Positions 59,435 to 64,000 of a DNA stretch of 64,000 nt are shown piece by piece. Under the pieces are notes generated by a model. The model searched no databases, was not told where the DNA came from, and saw only the letters and a program-made list of their open reading frames with translations. Source of the DNA: Odobenus rosmarus divergens. Taxonomy: Eukaryota > Chordata > Mammalia > Carnivora > Odobenidae. The DNA lies in the NCBI RefSeq assembly GCF_000321225.1, contig NW_004450659.1, positions 2,291,280 to 2,355,279 on the forward strand, written 5' to 3'. The translations under genes and the position numbers were made by a program. Within the stretch, counting starts at the first letter, position 1, and each line of letters begins with the position of its first letter.

Positions 59435-59649
59435 GAGGCACCTAGGCGGCTCAGTTGGTTAAGCTTCTGACTGTTGATTTCGGCTCAGGTCATGATCTCA
59501 GGGTTGTGGTCTCGGGGTCATGAGATCAAGCCCCACCTTCGGCTCCCTGCTCAGTGGGGTGTCTGCTGGAGACCCTCTTACTCTCTCTCCCTCCCCCTCC
59601 CCCACACTTGTTCTCACTGAAAAAAATAAATAAATAGTTTTTAAAAAAT
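59435..59649 (+). mobile_element. CAN-SINE, forward, older subfamily
   Basis: TSD AAAATGGTAAAAGA at 59421-59434 and 59650-59663. Head GGCACCTAGGCGGCTCAG, TGACTGTTGATTTCGGCTCA, and a small internal duplication-like stretch (TCTCAGGGTTGTGGTCTCGG). Confidence 0.94.
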
Positions 59650-59729
59650 AAAATGGTAAAAGACCTTGATCCTCTTTTTTAAGAAGCCCCACAAATACCA
59701 AGCAGAATGATCATTTAAAGAGTATATTA

Positions 59730-60300
59730 TATAAACTAGGTATGTCATTGTAAACCACAGACCACCAAAGACAAAGAGAAAATCTTAAAAAGCAGCCTGC
59801 CGAAGCATGACATGTTATCTACAAAGAGGTAACAATTGAAGCCAGCTAACAAAGGAATACCTGCAATGTACTGAAATACAATAACCCTCCACCTGGAATT
59901 CTATAAATAGCAGAAATATCTTTAGAGAACAAAGGTGTTCTTTATACAGAATTATACACTTAAAAATGATTAAAATGCAAATTTTGTTATATATATTTAA
60001 TCACAACTTAAAAAATTAAAATTGTAACCTACCAAAACCGATTGAATTATATACTTTAAATGGGTTATTGTATAGTATGTGAATTACATTTCAATAAAGC
60101 TATTTAAAAAAAAGAGTAAGGACCAAATTAAAAAGTTTTCAGACAAAAACCAGCACACACCAAAGATAAATTCTAAAGAATATACTCTCAGAAGAAGGAA
60201 AAATGTGGTAAAATATGGGTAAGTCTAATAAACAAGGGCTACATATAAAAACAACATAGTCTGAGGTTTAAAAACAACAAAATTAAAATACATCACAGAA
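59730..60300 (+). mobile_element. Ancient L1 (5' part), forward, with a nested L1 3' end
   Basis: GAAAATCTTAAAAAGCAGCC, TGACATGTTATCTACAAAGA, CCACCTGGAATTCTATAAAT and, after an interruption, AAGTTTTCAGACAAAAACCA resemble an L1M 5' region. The interruption (about 59945-60115: ACACTTAAAAATGATTAAAA to CAATAAAGCTATTTAAAAAA) is another old L1's 3' end. Confidence 0.55.
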
Positions 60301-60532
60301 CACTATCTGTTTTGGGGGGAGTGTTATTAGTGCTTTAAGGTCCCTGAACAGTCCGAGAGGAGGGTAAAATGTATTTACTAACTTTAAACTTTGATAAATT
60401 AGTATATAAGATGTAATTTTCTTTTTTTTCTTTTTTTATGTACTTGACAGAGAGAGACACAGCGAGAGAGGGAACACAAGCAGGGGGAGTGGGAGAGGGA
60501 GAAGCAGGCTCCCCGCCAAGCAGGGAGCCCGA

Positions 60533-61439
60533 TGCGGGACTCGATCCCGGGACTCCAGGATCATGACCTGAGCTGAAGGCAGTCGCTTAACCGACTGAGC
60601 CACCCAGGCGCCCTCACCTTAAAATCTAATAATCTGACATTTAACCCAAATTATCTGCTGCTACATGTACAAAACTGCTCATTTTTACCATTTATTGCCC
60701 ACTTTTGAAGAGTGCTTAGCAAGCAATAGAGCCCTGTGGGGCTTTGGAGAAAAATATGCTCATACAGGAGCCAGAATATTACCCACAGTTACTTCTGTAA
60801 CAATAAGGATGATCAATTTTCAGGCTTCTCATTTCCACAATTAATGGCTTACTAATTATATAAAATATACAGAACTTTTAAATAAAATCTCTAGTTTTTC
60901 CTTTATGGTGCAATCATTACCAACACAAGACTGCCCCTACTGGGATCATCTGTCCTTGTTAGATGGGTCATGACTTTTGAAGATTCTGCCTAAACCAGAC
61001 CCCTTCTAGGGCCTTAACAGATCACTGAATTCAATTCTCTGTGAAAAGAAGAGTGAGGAATTTCCTGATATCAAAGCCTTCATCATCTTTAAGCAGTAAT
61101 TGTGGCTAATTATACTTAGCATTCTGATGAGTAGAAAGTTTAAAGAAATTTACATATGACATCAGTGTATATTTTAAATGTTAATTATTGCTTCAGGTCC
61201 ACAATAGCCAAACTGTGGAAAGAGCCAAGATGTCCATCGACAGATGAATGGATAAAGAAGAGGTGGTATATATACACAATGGAATATTATGCAGNNNNNN
61301 NNNNNNNNNNNNNNNNNNNNNNNNNNNNNNNNNNNNNNNNNNNNATGTACTTGACAGAGAGAGACACAGCGAGAGAGGGAACACAAGCAGGGGGAGTGGG
61401 AGAGGGAGAAGCAGGCTCCCCGCCAAGCAGGGAGCCCGA
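60533..61439. other. Probable assembly chimera: copied block, gap, repeated SINE part
   Basis: Holds the second copy of the 786-bp block (60509-61294), the N-run, and a repeat of the host SINE's left part. The copied SINE here has the left TSD of this locus but on the right TCACCTTAAAATCT, the TSD of the 55469 SINE. That mismatch marks a switch between two SINEs. Confidence 0.85.
61295..61344. other. Sequence gap (50 N)
   Basis: Exactly 50 N. A round number suggests a placeholder and not a measured size. Open frames crossing it are meaningless. Confidence 0.99.
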
Positions 61440-61537
61440 CGCGGGGCCCGATCCCAGGACCCCGGGACAACGACCCAAGCCGAAGGCAGAACCCTAACGA
61501 CTGAGCCACCCAGGCGCCCCTATAAGATGTAATTTTC

Positions 61538-61860
61538 AAGGACCCAACAAGAAGATTAGAAACAGTGCTTAGTTTCAAATTAGTAGGAGAAAACATGAAA
61601 TGATTTGTAAAACTCAAAAGTCAAGAAAGTGGAGACAGGGCTATAAAACATCAATAAATATTTGTATCTAAATATAGAGTAATTATATTAAATATAATTT
61701 GTCTAAACATTACAGTTAGAAACAAAAACTGTCATGCTGGCATCTTAAAAAAATAATTAATCCAACCATATGCTGTTTATAAGGGACACAACTAAAATAT
61801 AACAAAACGAAAAGCCTGCAAACAAATGCATTACCAGAGATAGCGACATTTTATAATAAT
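61538..61860 (+). mobile_element. Ancient L1, forward, continuing past the SINE
   Basis: Sequence around ATTAATCCAACCATATGCTG, TTTATAAGGGACACAACTAA and AAGCCTGCAAACAAATGCAT resembles the endonuclease end of L1 ORF2, in line with the L1 fragments on both sides. Confidence 0.55.
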
Positions 61861-61865
61861 TTTAA

Positions 61866-61930
61866 AAAATGACGGAGGGCAGGATGAAAGGAGGGACGAA
61901 GGGAAGGAGGGAGTAAGGGAGGGAATAAGA
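61866..61930. repeat. Purine-rich (GGGA/GGAA)n tract
   Basis: GAAAGGAGGGACGAAGGGAA and GGAGGGAGTAAGGGAGGGAA, nearly all purine. Confidence 0.88.
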
Positions 61931-61934
61931 ATTA

Positions 61935-62525
61935 GGTGTATGGTATCTATCGCGTCATAACAAATTGCCCCAAAATTAAGCGGCTAGAAAAAAACCAATA
62001 TTTACTACCTCACCGTTTCTGTGGGTCTGGAATCCAGGCACAGCTTAGCTGAGTCCTTTGGCTCAGGGCCTGTCCCAGGCTGCTGTCAAGGTGTCCACTA
62101 AGGCTGCCTTCACCTCAAGGCTTGACTGAGAGAAGGTGCTTCCAAGATCACTCACGTGGCTGAGGGCAAGCCTCAGAATATCCACTTCCAAGATCATACA
62201 GCTGTTGGCAGGCCTCGTGTCCTCACTGGCTAGTAGGCAGACAGGAGTTTCTTGCCTGATGGGCCTCTCCATAGGGCAGCTCACACTGGGCAGCTGGCTT
62301 TCCTCAGAGCAGGCCTGGGAGAGAGAGAGGGAGACAGCAAGCAAGATGGAAACCAGAGCCCTTTTGTGATCTAATCTCAAAGGAGATATCCTATCGCTTT
62401 TGCCATATTGTTTGTTAGAAATATGTCACTAGATCCAACTCACACTCAAGGAAAGATTACACACTGGGACAAATACCAAGAGGCAGGGATCACTGGGGAC
62501 GTTTTTAAATGCTGTCAACCACAGA
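61935..62525 (-). mobile_element. MaLR-like LTR, antisense, inserted in L1
   Basis: ATCGCGTCATAACAAATTGC, CTGTGGGTCTGGAATCCAGG, AGCTTAGCTGAGTCCTTTGG, GGCCTCTCCATAGGGCAGCT, TTGCCATATTGTTTGTTAGA and GGGATCACTGGGGACG then GCTGTCAACCACA run in the order expected for an antisense mammalian LTR. Confidence 0.7.
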
Positions 62526-63540
62526 AATGAAAAACAAAAAACTGTCATTGTTTGCTTATTATGTAGTGAATGTAGCAAATCCAAAAAAATCACACTGGAC
62601 ACTTAGAATTAATAGGAAAGCCTAGCAAGGAGGTTGGGTATAAAAATCAGTGCACAAAAGTCAGTTTTATGCTATATATGAGCAAGAAACAGAAAGTAGA
62701 GGGGCGCCTGGGTGGCTCAGTTGGTTGAACGACTGCCTTCGGCTCGGGTCATGATCCTGGAGTCCCGGGATCGAGTCCTGTGTCGCTCCCTGCTCAGCGG
62801 GGGGGTCTGCTTCTCCCTCTGACCCTCTTCCCTCTCATGCTGTCTCTCATTCTCTCTCAAATAAATAAATAAATAAATAAATAAATAAAAGAGAAAGTAG
62901 AAATTTTGAAATAACCCCATTTACAGTTTGATCAAACATCAAGGTATTTATCAGTTGAATAATAATTACTGAAGTTAGGGATGGGTACTACTATCTTTAC
63001 TTTTGTGAATATTTGAAAATTTTGATACTAACATTTTTTAAAAAGTATCAAATATCTAGGAACATATCTAACAAAAGATTTACAAGCCTTTACAGATAAA
63101 TTTATTTTTTTTCTCATTTATTCTAAATAAATGGAGAGATAAACCATGTTCCTCAACTGGAAGACTTAATATTGTAAAGATAGCAATTTTTTCCAAATTG
63201 ATTTATAAATTCAATACAATCCAAATCAAAATCCCAACTGTGTGTGTGTATGTGCGTGTGCACACATGAAGCTTGACAAGCTGATATTTAAATTTGACTA
63301 GAAATGGAAAAGGTAAAAAAAATGTGGAAAAAGTCTTCATCTTTAGCCATATTAATAAAGCAAAGTAAAACCATAATGAGATACGATTATACACCCACCT
63401 CATTGATGACAATTCGAACTGACAATAGCAACTTTTGGTGAGGACATTAAGCAAAAAGAACTCACACTGCCAATGGGAGTTCACTGTACAACCACTTTGA
63501 AAGACTGGTATTATCCGCTCAGCAATTTCATACTTAGGTA
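62526..63540 (+). mobile_element. Ancient L1 ORF2 3' half, forward, split by a SINE
   Basis: AGCAAGGAGGTTGGGTATAA, CAAAAGTCAGTTTTATGCTA, GTATCAAATATCTAGGAACA, ATTCAATACAATCCAAATCA and ACCATAATGAGATACGATTA follow L1 ORF2 in order. A small (GT)n sits near 63240. Frames are broken. Confidence 0.75.
62701..62891 (+). mobile_element. CAN-SINE, forward, 10-bp TSD
   Basis: TSD AGAAAGTAGA at 62691-62700 and 62892-62901. Head GGGGCGCCTGGGTGGCTCAG, the CTGGAGTCCCGGGATCGAGT variant as in the 17935 copy, and a long (AAAT)n tail. Confidence 0.95.
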
Positions 63541-63586
63541 GTGGTGATGTTTTAGTGAATTATATTTTTTTCTTTAAAGTAATCTT

Positions 63587-63787
63587 GGGGTACCTGGGTA
63601 GCTCAATTGGTAAAGCATCTGACTCTTGATTTTGGCTCAGGTCATGATCTCAGGGTCGTGGGATCATGCCCCACATCAGGCTCCTCGCACAGCCGGGAGT
63701 CTGCTGGAGATTCTCTCTCCCTCGCCCTCTGCCCCTCCTACCCTGTGCTCTCTCTCTAAAATAAATAAATAAATCTTTTAAAAAAAT
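63587..63787 (+). mobile_element. CAN-SINE, forward, older subfamily
   Basis: GGGGTACCTGGGTAGCTCAA head, TGACTCTTGATTTTGGCTCA variant, tail AAATAAATAAATAAATC. TSD GTAATCTT at 63579-63586 and 63788-63795. Confidence 0.93.
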
Positions 63788-63795
63788 GTAATCTT

Positions 63796-64000
63796 AAGGG
63801 GAAAAAAAAAACAGTTGCATATATTTCTAAAGATATTCAATAGGAGAGGAGACTCTGGAAAGTACATTCTGCATTGGGGAGCAAAGAGAGCAGAAGTAGA
63901 CTTATTCTTTGCTCTAAACATTATTCCAAGGTCTGAAAACAAATATTGAAATACTAAAAATCTCCCATTACTTTATATATTTGGAAGGAAAGGTGGTACC
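63796..64000. other. Unassigned sequence to window end
   Basis: No repeat or gene recognised in this short end piece. Confidence 0.4.

Larger units (their letters stand above)
60422..61520 (-). mobile_element. CAN-SINE, antisense, split by a chimeric insert
   Basis: TSD TATAAGATGTAATTTTC at 60405-60421 and 61521-61537 encloses one SINE. Its left part (60422-60532) and its right part (61440-61520) are separated by 907 bp. The 95 bp at 60438-60532 recur exactly at 61345-61439. Removing 60533-61439 leaves an ordinary SINE of about 190 bp. Confidence 0.93.

Noticed and set aside
61156..61532. Open frames running through the N gap
   Set aside because: They include unknown bases and the chimeric junction; they have no meaning as proteins.

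Overview
This window is mammalian nuclear DNA from a carnivoran, most likely an arctoid (bear, seal, mustelid or relative). The evidence is about twenty CAN-SINEs, tRNA-Lys-derived with heads of the GGGCGCCTGGGTGGCTCAG type, plus L1 3' ends with the carnivore-style 3'UTR. The SINEs match what I know of arctoid subfamilies rather than the dog SINEC_Cf type. The lineage call is from memory of repeat families, not from a database search.

I found no intact protein-coding gene, no RNA gene and no operon-like system. The window reads as intergenic or long-intronic DNA built from layered transposon insertions. The oldest layer is MIR, L2, MER5/hAT and ancient L1M. Above it lie LTR elements (MaLR-like, an ERV-L-type provirus remnant and two unassigned LTRs). 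The youngest layer is CAN-SINEs with near-perfect target-site duplications (TSDs) and young 5'-truncated L1s.

Layout. 1-16.6 kb: L1 pieces, MIRs, L2s, seven SINEs, an LTR at about 11.2-11.8 kb, and a good CTCF-core motif at 7878-7892. 16.6-23.5 kb: a nested complex of antisense and sense L1s, an 890-bp alternating purine-pyrimidine microsatellite grown inside an L1 3'UTR (18721-19610), a MaLR-like LTR, and a full-length alpha-tubulin processed pseudogene on the minus strand with a TSD (21415-23063). 23.5-31 kb: mostly unassigned, with three antisense SINEs. About 32-35.3 kb: ERV-L-type pol remnant with integrase and dUTPase traces, then an LTR. 35.4-43.5 kb: L1 3' ends, a local 218-bp duplication (36995-37212 and 38696-38911), and LTR/L1 nesting. 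43.5-55.4 kb: L1, MER5, MaLR, MIR and L2. 55.4-64 kb: SINEs and L1s, plus a 786-bp block that recurs at offset +4941 beside a 50-N gap.

The strongest unusual signals are these. (1) A SINE at 60422-61520 is split by about 900 bp that duplicates another SINE's flank and ends in the gap; this is very probably an assembly chimera. (2) The giant microsatellite is stop-free in all six frames purely because it alternates purine and pyrimidine. (3) There is a young local templated duplication. (4) A 3'-truncated L1 has a TSD but no poly(A). (5) A CTCF-core site lies in an otherwise gene-free region. I did not find an undescribed biological system here. All family names and approximate repeat edges come from reading the sequence by eye.
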